NCBI GenBank assembly: GCA_964017235.1
Contig: OZ024930.1
Location: 25,672,614 to 25,736,613 of the forward strand
From: Sabellastarte sp. h YS-2021
Lineage: Eukaryota; Annelida; Polychaeta; Sabellida; Sabellidae
DNA length: 64,000 nucleotides
Reading direction: 5' to 3'
Positions within the stretch are counted from its first letter, which is position 1. Each line of letters begins with the position of its first letter. A model generated the notes under the pieces. That model was not told the origin of the DNA, made no database searches, and worked only from the letters and a program-made list of their open reading frames with translations. Position numbers and translations under genes: made by a program. Shown piece by piece: positions 1 through 11,660 of this stretch.

Positions 1-1486
1 ATTTCCAAGTTACAGAGCAAAATATGTGAAAAATGTCTTAAAAGGGTCACTCAGGTGGGTGTTTAAGGTCCTCATACACAGGTTAAATGTCTACTTGAAG
101 CCTTGATTTTTGGCACATGTAAAAAGAACATAATAATGTATTCCCAGATGAGATTTCAGCTCTATCAGTCACATAGTTTAACAGTCACAGGCCTTAAAAT
201 TGGCATAAAGTCCAAATACTGGGTCTTTATGGGGCCTTCTAGAGACCTAAATGTGGCCTTCAAATTAAAGCTTCAGACTTAAAATTTGTCACATACTAAG
301 ATTACACATAGAATATGCATCTAATACAGTTTGAAACTTCTTAGACTTACCATTTCCAAGTTACAGGGCAAAATATGTGAAAAATGTCTAAAAATGGTCA
401 CTCGGGTGGGGATTTATGGTCCTCATACACAGGTTAAATGTCTTCTTAAAGCCTTAATTTTTGGCACATATAAAAATAACATACTAATATCTTCTCAGAT
501 AGGATTTGAGCTCTATCAGTCACATAGTTTGACAGTCACAGGGCTTAAAAGTAGCAAAAAGTCCAAATATTGGGTCTTTGGGAGCCTTTTAGAGACCTCA
601 ATTTGACCTTCAAAATTAAAACTTCAGACTTAAAATCTGTTACATACTAAGATTACACACAGAATATATATCTAATACAGTTTGAAACTTCTCAGACTTA
701 CCATTTCCAAGTTACAGGGAAAAAGATGTGAAAAATGTCTTATAAGGGTCACTCGGGTGGGTGTTTATGGTCCTGATACACAGGTTAACTGTCTATTAAA
801 GGCCTAAATGTTGGGGCACATATAAGAAAACACATAGATATATTCCCAGATGATATTTAACTTAGATGAGAGACATAGTTTGAAAGCTACAGTGCTTGAA
901 AGTGGCAAAAAGTGCATAAATTGGGTCTCTGTGGGCACTTTTGAGACCTTAAGTCGACCCCTTTGGGTAAACCTACAGCCCTAAAATTTTCTACAGACAA
1001 GGATTACATATCAAAGTTATACCTAGCGCAGTTTGAGACTCATCAGAATTATCACTTCCAAATTATAGGGCAAAATATGTGAAAAGTATAGCAAAAAATC
1101 CCTAAGTGGGGGTATTTATGGGCCTCAAACACAATTTTCTCCTCAACTTAAAGTCATGATTTTCGGCACATGTACTAAGAACATATTAATGTGTTGTCAG
1201 GGAAAATTTCAGCCAGCTGAGCATCATAGTTTGTGACCTACAGGGCTCTAAGTGGCCAAAAGTGCAATTTCTGACCTTAAGGTGGCCATAAGTTCTTTTT
1301 TACTGGGAGTTTAAGGTCACCTTAAAATAGGGATCTTCCTTTGGGCACCCTTAACATGTGTACCAAGTTTGAAAAAAAAATATTAATTTGTTTTTCAGTT
1401 ATCACGTCCACAAGGAAATTTCTACGGCGGCGGCGGCGCAACGGACCTGAATCCAATATATCCACGACTTTCGTCTGGGGATATAA
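1..1486 (-). mobile_element. Helitron-like tandem-repeat element, family 1, copy a (cut by window start)
   Basis: This is the 5' part (minus orientation) of an element whose fuller copies lie at 5367-8685 and 25548-28799; it can be followed base by base with few mismatches. It contains a roughly 350-bp tandem unit starting near 7, 355, 707 and 1055, then a short CGG run (1425-1439) and a terminal hairpin (1457-1485, one arm mismatched). The outer end reads ATATAA followed by T, as in the other copies. The 91-codon open frame at 331-606 recurs in the other copies at the same place and is judged non-coding repeat. The far end lies outside the window. Confidence 0.75.
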
Positions 1487-1554
1487 TAAAACCAACACTA
1501 TGGTCAACCATGTGCCCGTGAACTGTAGTCAAGCTCTGCAATCCTTACTACTTC

Positions 1555-1748
1555 TCAATACCGTGGAAAGTTTGACTGGAAGTATGGCTGGTCTGGCGGG
1601 CGTCGGTTTGGGTTGGGTGAGCTCTGACTGAGGGGACCCACTGGGTTGCCAGTAGTGATCGGTCCATTGGGTAGAGTGAGTGTGGGTGTTGTGGTGCGCA
1701 CTGGGATACCACTGCTACCACTGGAGGAAGAGGGAGCAGCAGCTGAAC
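1555..1748 (-). CDS. MAGI: MAGI terminal coding exon (C-terminal tail)
   Basis: The minus strand shows a 3' splice site (ctgtattgcag) immediately before 1748 and the frame continues from the PDZ5 exon: that exon ends TTC G and this one starts GT TCA, giving a glycine codon across the junction. It encodes a 63-residue Ser/Pro/Thr-rich tail (GSAAAPSSSSGSSG... ending NFPRY) and a TGA stop at 1555-1557. MAGI proteins normally carry a low-complexity tail after the last PDZ domain, so the position fits. Only 68 bp separate the stop from a repeat element (1-1486). By eye no AATAAA or ATTAAA is found on the minus strand below the stop, so the polyadenylation site is either non-canonical, inside the element, or beyond the window. 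Confidence 0.85.
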
Positions 1749-2707
1749 CTGCAATACAGAGGCATCACATTATTTGACTTAGTCATTCGATTACCCATTT
1801 ATATAGGTTATGAGATGGATTAACTAACTTGCTGGGCAATTACCACAAACATATAAAGACAAGAGAGTTAAAACTGTTTAACGTGTCCTACAATGCAAAG
1901 GAAATAGGAGGGTTGTTGTTTCACCAGCTCACTGAAGTGCTTATAGATTTCTTATTCATCTAGCTATACGACGGCACATTTGACAAGCTCATAGCATAAT
2001 TGATTTAACTGGGTGAGTGGTTTTCTTTTTCAACTACCTTGGATATGGCCTCTACTATTCAACTAAATTAGTTGATACTTAAGTTAACTAGCTTGCAAGA
2101 CAACTCATACAACTGGCTTGCACCAAGCTCAACTGAATCAGAGACAATGGCAGGAATGACTTAATTGGCTTATATTGAGAAGAAAGTTTAGGGAAATAAT
2201 ACAGTCGATAAGACTTATGGTACAGAAGAACCTCTGGCATCTGAACCTTTCAGAACAAAAACTGGAAATTTGAATATAAAACAGCAGGGCAGTTAACTTA
2301 GAGAGAGTAGACTTGATTTAATATAATTGAATATTTAGGTTTAAAAAGGCCGACTAATATAGGATGTGTTGTACTTTGGGTTGAAATATTTTTCAACAAA
2401 TTATCCAAGTGATATTCATGAGTTCATACCTTTAAAAAAATTATTCCGCTATGTAAACTTGAACTCATGTACGCAGATACATTTCTTCACACATTTACTT
2501 ATTCAAGTTGACCGACCATAACCTAGCCATTGTTTATAAGATGAAGTTTTAGTGAAAACAAGCCAGTAGGAATCCTTCCACTGGTTTGCGATAAATTAAT
2601 TGAATTTATTTCAACATATACCACAGAAGGTACATCACACTACCATGCAAGAAGTATCAACAAAACCACGAGACTAGGTTTCTTGACCAATGAGAACTGA
2701 CTAAAAG
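1749..2707. other. Intronic DNA, nothing recognised
   Basis: AT-rich unique-looking sequence between the last MAGI exon and the next repeat. No splice-flanked open frame or inverted repeat was noticed. Confidence 0.5.
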
Positions 2708-3240
2708 TAGCATCAGAGATGTCCGTACCCCACAGCCTATTATAGTAAGGAAATATTTTTAGCACCATGAGATATAGAAGTACTGTATCAGTACAAAGTT
2801 CAGGATAGTTTCAGAGCACTGTCAGTTATATAAAGGTCCAAACAATGTTTAAACAGAGAAAATAATGTCTAAGAGAAAGATAATGGATGTACTCTTTATG
2901 TACATCTGGCATGGCCGAATTATGGTTTAGATGTTTTGAATATTACAATGCATACAGAAGTGGTAATACATTCAATGAATGCTTATCTGTGGTGTTGGAG
3001 CAAAAGCTATGGCTCACTTGATGAAATTCCATCTGTTACAATGGGAAGTTGTAAAAGTAAAATTCTTAATGAATTCTAATATGATTTTAACAGTGCTTAA
3101 TCTGCATCAAAAGACAGACCCAAAGGTGCAACAATATTTTAAAGGTCAAAGTCACTACGACAAGGTCAAAGGTCAAATCAAGGTCACACCATGATGCTGC
3201 ACATGTACAACCCCTAACCACTGTTAACCACGAAATACAA
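2708..3240 (-). mobile_element. Family 4 repeat, truncated copy (CTAG-side end only)
   Basis: The sequence from 2708 matches the start of the fuller element at 28849 (shared GCATCAGAGATG and TACCCCACAGCC) and runs on to the first AGGTCA-rich tandem unit near 3140-3190. It then stops matching and lacks the GC-rich microsatellite and terminal hairpin of the fuller copy. It preserves the uninterrupted CTGTCAGT target (2820-2827 region) into which a hAT-like MITE is inserted in the 28.9-kb copy. Confidence 0.7.
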
Positions 3241-3693
3241 AAAATGCATGACCAAACCCTTTAAAGAAGTACTTTTCAAGTAATTCCTTTTCTAACTGAA
3301 ACTAGTACTCTCCAGTAGATTCTGCTATATTAAACAGAGCATTTTTAAAGGTTATACTCTGTACAGTAAATTTGTCTAAATTTTGTTGAAATGAATACAT
3401 TATGTGCAATATTGTGAGCTATGTTTTAATATTTTATTTGTGTCTTCAGATGCCGCCTTTGCTCACATAAACACTCCCTTTACTAAACATTTTTCTCAAA
3501 ACCACAAAAGATTTCAGTGTTAATGCAATTCTACAAAATAATCTACACTATTCATTGTCTAACATTTATACATCACCATCAAAGATGTACATTTGCGCAA
3601 GAAAAGGCAGAAAATAAAAAAGTACATTTAAAGAGAAAAAAATTGATAATACATGAAACAAAAATAAAAAATATATTCTTGCAACTAAAATAA
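3241..3693. other. Intronic DNA, nothing recognised
   Basis: AT-rich sequence with poly-A-like runs. No gene, splice-flanked exon or clear repeat unit was seen. Confidence 0.5.
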
Positions 3694-3839
3694 CTAGAGG
3701 ATCGCTCGCAAAAAAAAAAGATAATGTTTTTGCATAGCAAAAACAAAGCGTCCCAAAAAGGATATAAAGGTGAGTGCTAAAGTATTAAGAAAATGCTTCG
3801 TTTCTAGCCTTATACTGTTGTGGCAACCAAAGTCAGCGC

Positions 3840-4110
3840 AGTCTGCTCTATCTAGCACGGTTTTCAAGATATAAGCATTTTTGTGTTTTGCAAAAAATAA
3901 AAAAATTAAAAATGTCCGCTATATTTGGCGAGACAAAAATATTTTGAAAATTGGCATGGCTACTCTGCAGAGATACCCAGCAGGTCCAAAATTTTGTTGA
4001 GTTCACTCCATATAGCACGGTTTTCGAGATATAAGCATTTTTGTGTTTTGCAAAAACTTTGAAAATTCAAAATGGCCACCAATTTTGGGGAGACAAAAAT
4101 TTTTGTCAAG
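3840..4110. repeat. 169-bp satellite, about 1.5 diverged monomers
   Basis: Shares the landmarks of the arrays at 10.3-11.3 kb and 39.3-42.8 kb: TCTATCTAGCACGGTTTTC, an AAAATGGCC block and the AAAATTTTTTGAAAATTGG type run. It sits just inside the left end of the family 2 element. Confidence 0.75.
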
Positions 4111-4229
4111 ACCACTGCCGTGGTGTGTATCTCCCGCCGAGCATTAAAGCAGAAGAAATAGCTTTTCCGAGATATTCACAATTTTTCATTTTCGTGTGTG
4201 AAAGGTCTTCCAAAAGTAGGTGAATGAGT

Positions 4230-5366
4230 TATTTGAGAAAAATTGGCTATCTGCAATACTATTAAGAGATAATTCACATTTACTCATTTTGAGTAGGTGA
4301 ATAATTATCTATGGGTGTGAAACTTCACCAAGTGAAAGCTCTCCCAAAAGTAGGTGAATGAGTTATTTGAGAAAAATTGGCTATCTGCAATACTTTTAGA
4401 GATAATTCGCATTTACTCATTTTCAGTAGGTGAATAATTAGCTATGGGTCTGAAACTTCACCATGTGAAAGCTCTCCCACAAGTAGATGAATGAGTATTT
4501 GATAAAAATTGGGTATCCGCAATACTTTTACAGATAATTAGCATTTACTCATTTTGAGTAGGTGAATAAATAGCTATGGGTCTGAAACTTCACAGAGTGA
4601 AAGCTCTCCCAAAAGTAGGTGAATGAGTTATTTGAGAAAAATTGGCTATCTGCAATACTTTTAGAGATAATTCACATTTACTTATTTTGAGTAGGTGAAT
4701 AATTAGCTATGGGTCTGAAACTTCACCAAGTGAAAGCTCTGCCAAAAGTAGGTGAATGAGTTATTTGAGAAAAATTGGCTATCTGCAATACTTTTAGAGA
4801 TAATTCGCATTTACTCATTTTGAGTAGGTGAGTAATTTGCTATGGGTCTGAAACTTCACCAAGTGAAAGCTCTCCTAAAAGTAGGTGAATGAGTTATTTG
4901 AGAAAAATTGGCTATCTGCAATACTTTACAGATAATTCGCATTTACTCATTTTGAGTAGGTGAGTAATTAGCTATGGGTCTGAAACTTCACCAAGTGAAA
5001 GCTCTCCCAAAAGTAGGTGAATGATTAATTTGAAAAAAACTGGCTATCTGCAATACTTTTAGAGATAATTCGCATTTACTCATTTTGAGTAGGTGAGTAA
5101 TTAGCTATGGGTCTGAAACTTCACCAAGTGAAAGCTCTCCCAAAAGTAGGTGAATGAGTTATTTGAGAAAAATTGGCTATCTGCAATACTTTTACAGATA
5201 ATTCGCATTTACTCATTTTGAGTAGGTGAGTAATTAGCTATGGGCCTGAAACTTCACCAAGTGAAAGCTCTCCCAAAAGTAGGTGAATGAGTTATTTGAG
5301 AAAAATTGGCTATCTGCAATACTTTTAGAGATAATTCACATTTACTCATTTTCAGTAGGTGAGTAA
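4230..5366. repeat. 133-bp satellite array, left block
   Basis: About 8.5 tandem units carrying the landmarks TTAGCTATGGGTCTGAAAC, GTGAAAGCTCTCCCAAAAG and TACTCATTTTGAGTAGGTGA. The last of these is a small inverted repeat (TACTC/GAGTA). Units differ by scattered substitutions. The block ends exactly where the family 1 element begins (GTGAGTAA then CTAGATTGGG) and resumes at 8686. Confidence 0.9.
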
Positions 5367-8300
5367 CTAGATTGGGCCAACTCGGCGCCAACATATCCCC
5401 AGACAGGTCATCACTCACGCCACAGGTTTTGATCGGGAATTTTTTAAAACATAATTACCCATTATTATATGAACTTCAGCACATCAATCTACTCTGTTTA
5501 TATCTTCCAAGGAAGATGGTGTATCCCCAGACGCCGAATACATAACTCAAATTATATTTTCAATCTTCCTGCAATGATAACTCTAAACCTATTTTCAAAG
5601 TATTTAAATGATTGATGATTGAATGTCCATTCTAAAATAATAATCCCAAAAGAGCATATCTGTTTCTATATTTGTTGACAAATAAAATATTATTTTTAAC
5701 TCAACTCATCATACTTTTCAATCTTCCTTCAAACTCAACTCATCATACTTTTCAATCTTCCTTCAAAGTATTTAAATGATTGATGATTCAATGTCCATTC
5801 TAAAATTCATAATCCCAAAAGCGCATATCTGTTTCTATATTTGTTCACAAATAAAATATTATTTAAAAAAAAATTATGTATATTATTATTTTATTATATT
5901 ATTTTTAGAATTTGCAAATTGTTTTCAGTTATTCATTTCCTCTATACCTATATATGTGGTCCATATATATGCAACCTAAATATGTGACACAATCTCAGTT
6001 CTGACTCCCCTTTGTGTTATATGTAATGAAGCCCACCACCTCCCCCCCCCACCCCTCTCCCCTTCTCCACACCTCTCTCACTATTACACAAGATCTGCAA
6101 CCCCATTGAGTTCTTTGTTTCTCATCTGATATCATTAAATACCTTTGTTTATTTAGTGTCACTCAATATAGCTGGAGGTCCCAGAGGTGGGTGGGGGGAA
6201 TCCGGGTGGGGGATGCATAAATGGTAAACAAACAATCTATATAAAAGGGGTACTCAAATACAAAAAAAATTGAGAATTTTAAGTATGTGATTATCAACTG
6301 AAATGAGTTCATAACTGTAGGAGCTGTGTCAAAATTAACTGAGGCAAGTTGAATAAAACTGGGCTAGTTGAGGGTTAAAAATCCCCTAGTTTTACTACAT
6401 AAGGATATAATTTCATTAATATTGGGACTTAAAGCTCACTTAAAGTGTCCATTTTGTCTACTTGAATATGTTTAACCAGTTTCATTTTAAAAAGTTAAAA
6501 ACTCAGCAAGCAGAGGTATAACACACAAAAATAAGTTCTTAAAAGACTAAGATAGCCATAACATTATTAATATTCAAAATTTAAATAGACAGGCATTTCC
6601 TTTTAAAAATTCAAAGATTTCAGCTCTATAACCCACATAGTTTGACAGTTACTGGGCTTTAAAGTGGCATAATGTCCATAAATTGGGTTTCTGTGGGCAT
6701 TTTACAATTGTTAAAGAGACCTTAGCAATTAAACAACAGATCTGAAACGTTTTGGGGGACATACATAACAAACAAAAATTATATATAATACAGTTTAAGA
6801 CTTGTCACACTAAGCATTTCCAAATAACAGGGCAAAATACGGAAAAAATGTCCAAAAAGGCACTTGGGCGAGTGTCTATGGCCCTCATACACAGGTTAAA
6901 TGTCTACTAAAAACCTTGATTTTCGGCATATGTAAAAAGGACATAATAATGCATTCCCAGATGGGATTTCAGCTCCATCAATCACATAGTTTAACAGTCA
7001 CAGGGCTTAAAGGTGGTAAAAAGTCCAAATATTGGGTCTCTGTGGGCCTTTTAGAGATCTCGATGTGGCTTTCAAATTAAAGCTTCAGACTTAAAATTTG
7101 TTACATACTAAGATTACACATAGAATATGTATCTAATAAAGTTTGAAACTTCTCAGACTTACCATTTCCAAGTTACAGAGCAAAATATGTGAAAAATGTC
7201 TTAAAAGGGTCACTCAGGTGGGTGTTTAAGGTCCTCATACACAGGTTAAATGTCTACTTGAAGCCTTGATTTTTGGTACATGTAAAAAGAACATAATAAT
7301 GTATTCCCAGATGAGATTTCAGCTCTATCAGTCACATAGTTTAACAGTCACAGGCCTTAAAATTGGCAAAAAGTCCAAATACTGGGTCTTTATGGGGCCT
7401 TCTAGAGACCTAAATGTGGCCTTCAAATTAAAGCTTCAGACTTAAAATTTGTCACATACTAAGATTACACATAGAATATGCATCTAATACAGTTTGAAAC
7501 TTCTTAGACTTACCATTTCCAAGTTACAGGGAAAAATATGTGAAAAATGTCTAAAAATGGTCACTCGGGTGGGGATTTATGGTCCTCATACACAGGTTAA
7601 ATGTCTTCTTAAAGCCTTAATTTTTGACACATATATAAATAACATACTAATATCTTCCCAGATAGGATTTGAGCTCTATCAGTCACATAGTTTGACAGTC
7701 ACAGGGCTTAAAAGTAGCAAAAAGTCCAAATATTGGGTCTTTGGGAGCCTTTTAGAGACCTCAATTTGACCTTCAAAATTAAAGCTTCAGACTTAAAATC
7801 TGTTACATACTAAGATTACACACAGAATATATATCTAATACAGTTTGAAACTTCTCAGACTTACCATTTCCAAGTTACAGGGAAAAAGATGTGAAAAATG
7901 TCTTATAAGGGTCACTCGGGTGGGTGTTTATGGTCCTGATACACAGGTTAACTGTCTATTAAAGGCCTAAATGTTGGGGCACATATAAGAAAACACATAG
8001 ATATATTCCCAGATGATATTTAACTTAGATGAGAGACACAGTTTGAAAGCTACAGTGCTTGAAAGTGGCAAAAAGTGCATAAATTGGGTCTCTGTGGGCA
8101 CTTTTGAGACCTTAAGTCGACCCCTTTGGGTAAACCTACAGCCCTAAAATTTTCTACAGACAAGGATTACATATCAAAGTTATACCTAGCGCAGTTTGAG
8201 ACTCATCAGAATTACCACTTCCAAATTATAGGGCAAAATATGTGAAAAGTATAGCAAAAAATCCCCAAGTGGGGGTATTTATGGGCCTCAAACACAATTT

Positions 8301-8586
8301 TCTCCTCAACTTAAAGTCGTAATTTTCGGCACATGTACTAAGAACATATTAATGTGTTGTCAGGTAAAATTTCAGCCAGCTGAGCATCATAGTTTGTGAC
8401 CTACAGGGCTCTAAGTGGCCAAAAGTGCAATTTCTGACCTTAAGGTGGCCATAAGTTCTTTTTTACTGGGAGTTTAAGGTCACCTTAAAATAGGGATCTT
8501 CCTTTGGGCACCCTTAACATGTGTACCAAGTTTGAAAAAAAAATATTAATTTGTTTTTGAGTTATCGCGTCCACAAGGAAATTTCT

Positions 8587-8638
<52 letters not shown>

Positions 8639-8685
8639 GACGGACCTGAATCCAATATATCCCCGACTTTCGTCTGGGGATATAA
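5367..8685 (-). mobile_element. Helitron-like tandem-repeat element, family 1, copy b (complete)
   Basis: It begins CTAGATTGGG directly after an A and ends GGGGATATAA directly before a T; removing it rejoins the 133-bp satellite as GTGAGTAA plus TTAGCTATGG, which is the satellite consensus. ATATCCCCAGAC at 5393-5404 recurs inverted at 8672-8683 within the terminal hairpin (8656-8684). Inside are two AT-rich subrepeats (5597 and 5766 starts), roughly 350-bp tandem units (about 6830-8250) and a long CGG run. Compared with copy c it has an extra tandem copy of a roughly 33-bp block near 5699-5765. No transposase or Rep/helicase frame is present, so it is non-autonomous. Confidence 0.8.
8588..8639. 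repeat. CGG trinucleotide microsatellite
   Basis: About 17 uninterrupted CGG units next to the family 1 terminal hairpin. The same position has about 5 units in copy a (1425-1439) and about 7 in copy c (28729-28750). Confidence 0.95.
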
Positions 8686-10315
8686 TTAGCTATGGGTCTG
8701 AAACTTCACCAAGTGAAAGCTCTGCCAAAAGTAGGTGAATGAGTTATTTGAGAAAAATTGGCTATCTGCAATACTTTTAGAGATAATTCGCATTTACTCA
8801 TTTTGAGTAGGTGAGTAATTAGCTATGGGTCTGAAACTTCACAGAGTGAAAGCTCTCCCAAAAGTAGGTGAATGAGTTATTTGAGAAAAATTGGCTATCT
8901 GCAATACTTTTAGAGATAATTCACATTTACTCATTTTTAGTAGGTGAGTAATTAGCTATGGGTCTGAAACTTCACCAAGTGAAAGCTCTCCCAAAAGTAG
9001 GTGAATGAGTTATTTGAGAAAAATTGGCTATCTGCAATACTTTTAGAGATAAATCGCATTTACTCATTTTGAGTAGGTGAGTAATTAGCTATGGGTCTGA
9101 AACTTCACCAAGTGAAAGCTCTCCCAAAAGTAGGTGAATGAGTTATTTGAGAAAAATTGGCTATCTGCAATACTTTTAGAGATAATTCACATTTACTCAT
9201 TTTCAGTAGGTGAGTAATTAGCTATGGGTCTGAAACTTCACCAAGTGAAAGCTCTGCCAAAAGTAGGTGAATGAGTTATTTGAGAAAAATTGGCTATCTG
9301 CAATACTTTTAGAGATAATTCGCATTTACTCATTTTGAGTAGGTGAGTAATTAGCTATGGGTCTGAAACTTCACAGAGTGAAAGCTCTCCCAAAAGTAGG
9401 TGAATGAGTTATTTGAGAAAAATTGGCTATCTGCAATACTTTTAGAGATAATTCGCATTTACTCATTTTGAGTAGGTGAATAATTAGCTATGGGTCTGAA
9501 ACTTCACCAAGTGAAAGCTCTCCCAAAAGTAGGTGAATGATTAATTTGACAAAAATTGGCTATCTGCAATACTTTTAGAGATAATTCGCATTTACTCATT
9601 TTGAGTAGGTGAGTAATTAGCTATGGGTCTGAAACTTCACCAAGTGAAAGCTCTCCCAAAAGTAGGTGAATGAGTTATTTGAGAAAAATTGGCTATCTGC
9701 AATACTTTTAGAGATAATTCGCATTTACTCATTTTGAGTAGGTGAGTAATTAGCTATGGGTCTGAAACTTCACCAAGTGAAAGCTCTCCCAAAAGTAGGT
9801 GAATGAGTTATTTGAGAAAAATTGGCTATCTGCAATACTTTTAGAGATAATTCGCATTTACTCATTTTGAGTAGGTGAGTAATTAGCTATGGGTCTGAAA
9901 CTTCACCATGTGAAAGCTCTCCCATAAGTAGATGAATGAGTTATTTGATAAAAATTGGGTATCCGCAATACTTTTACAGATAATTAGCATTTACTCATTT
10001 TGAGTAGGTAAATAATTAGCTATGGGTCTGAAACTTCACCATGTCAAAGCTCTCCCAAAAGTAGGTGAATGAGTTATTTGAGAAAAATTGGCTATCTGCA
10101 ATACTTTTAGAGATAATTCGCATTTACTCATTTTGAGTAGGTGAGTAATTGGCTATGGATCTGAAACTTCACCATGTGAAAGCTCTTCCAAAAGTAGGTG
10201 AATGAGTTATTTGAGAAAAATTGGCCATCTGCAATACTTTTAGAGGTAATTCGCATTTACTCTTTTTGAGTAGGTGAGCAATTAGCTATGGGTCTGAAAC
10301 TTCACCAAGTGAAAG
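8686..10315. repeat. 133-bp satellite array, right block
   Basis: About 12 units at exact 133-bp spacing (TATGGGTCTG at 8691, 8824, 8957, 9090 and on). It continues the array interrupted at 5366 and passes directly into 169-bp monomers near 10320. Confidence 0.92.
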
Positions 10316-11275
10316 CTCTTTGGGATAGCTGCTCTGCAGAGATACCCTGAAGATAAAAAATTTCGTCGAAATCGCTCTATGTAGCACGGTTTTCGAAATA
10401 TTAGCATTTTTGTGTTTTGCAATTTTTGCGCAAAAATTCGAAAATTCAAAATGGCCGCCATTTTTGGCAAGACAAATTTTTTTTGAAAATTGGCATGGCT
10501 ACTCTGCAGAGATACCCAGTGGGTCAAAAATTTCGTCGAAATCGCTCTATCTAGCACGGTTTTCGAGATATAAGCATTTTTGTGTTTTGCAATTTTGCGA
10601 AAAATTCGAAAATTCAAAATGGCCGCCATTTTTTGCGAGAAATTTTTTGTTTGAAAATTGGCATGGCTACTCTGCAGAGATACCCTACGGGTCAAAAATT
10701 TCCTCGAAATCGCTCTATCTAGCAGGGTTTTTGAGATATAAGCATTTTTATGTTTTGCAATTTTTGCGAAAAATTCGAAAATTCAAAATGGCCGCCATTT
10801 TTGGCGAGACAAAATTTTTTTGAAAATTGGCATGGCTACTCTGCAGAGATACCCTGTGGGTCAAAAATTTCGTCGAAATCGCTCTATCTAGCAGGGTTTT
10901 TGAGATATAAGCATTTTTATGTTTTGCAATTTTTGCGAAAATTTCGAAAATTCAAAATGGCGGCCATTTTTGGCGAGACAAAAATTTTTTGAAAATTGGG
11001 AAAAGTACTCTGCAGAGATATTCTGCGGGTCAAACATTTTGTCGAAATTGCTCTATCTAGCACGGTTTTTGAGATATAAGCATTTTTGTGTTTTGCAATT
11101 TTTGCGAAAATTTCGAAAATTCAAAATGGCCGCCATTTTGGGCGAGACAAAAATTTTTTGAAAATTGGGAAAACTACTCCGCAGAGATACCCTGTGGGTC
11201 AAAAATTTCGTCGAAATCGCTCTATCTAGCACGGTTTTCGAGATATAAGCATTTTTGTGTTTTCCTTATTTGGAA
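10316..11275. repeat. 169-bp satellite array (about 5.5 monomers)
   Basis: Units start about 169 bp apart and contain CTCTATCTAGCACGGTTTT, AAAATGGCCGCCATTTTT and TCTGCAGAGATACCC. The long open frames on both strands here only reflect the monomer being free of stops. It is a diverged subfamily of the 39-42 kb array, which has TCGCACGGTTAAGGAG in place of TAGCACGGTTTTCGAG. Confidence 0.92.
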
Positions 11276-11636
11276 AATTCGTAATGATTAATTAATCATT
11301 AATTACTCGGCCATTTCTTGACCAATCAATGCCAAAATCTAATGATTTCCAGATTTTAATAGAATGAATGTATTTGCCAAGTTTCAGGTGAATTGATAAA
11401 ATTCCTTTCAAGTTATCATCCGGACAAGCTTCCCCATTGAAAAAAGACATTTTTGGTCATGTGACCTCTCTGATTGGTTGAAATGTCACTGCAGCATATT
11501 CAAAAAAATTCCCCAAGGCTACTGCCTAAACCTGCCAAATTTGAAAAGAATCCGCCTAACGGTTACAGAGTTATAAGGAAAACAAAATGCGGAGCCGGCG
11601 GAGCCGGCGGAGCCAGAAGCTCTCCCATACACAAAC
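11276..11636. repeat. Family 2 element end segment with GGAGCCGGC microsatellite
   Basis: Unique sequence of the element between its satellite and terminal hairpin, with a GC-rich repeat of about three GGAGCCGGC units (11589-11614) in otherwise AT-rich DNA. The 85-codon open frame at 11474-11731 crosses the hairpin and is unlikely to be a gene. Confidence 0.6.
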
Positions 11637-11658
11637 AAGCGTCCCTTGCGGGACGCTT
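11637..11658. other. Terminal hairpin of family 2 element
   Basis: Perfect inverted repeat with 9-bp arms AAGCGTCCC and GGGACGCTT around a TTGC loop, followed by AA and a T-rich flank. Confidence 0.9.
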
Positions 11659-11660
11659 AA

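Larger units (their letters stand above)
3694..11660 (-). mobile_element. Helitron-like composite element, family 2, with nested family 1 insertion
   Basis: The left edge is A followed by CTAGAGGATCG, then a hairpin with arms GTTTTTGC/GCAAAAAC, then AAAGCGTCCC. The right edge is a hairpin (11637-11658) with arms AAGCGTCCC and GGGACGCTT, then AA and a flanking T. The AAGCGTCCC arm therefore recurs inverted near the opposite end. Inside, in order, are 169-bp satellite monomers, a 133-bp tandem array interrupted by a complete 3.3-kb family 1 element, a second 169-bp array, a unique stretch and a GGAGCCGGC microsatellite (11589-11614). Treating this as one element is inference from the paired ends; a chance juxtaposition of two partial copies is the alternative. 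Confidence 0.6.

Noticed and set aside
331..7769. A 91-codon frame seen in all three family 1 copies (331, 7494 and a shortened form at 27698)
   Set aside because: The whole element is nearly identical, so protein conservation is not independent; copy c has a frame-disrupting 1-bp change at the start and there is no recognisable domain.
4230..10315. Regularly spaced repeats as a possible CRISPR array
   Set aside because: The repeats are directly tandem with no unique spacers, and the sequence is plainly eukaryotic.
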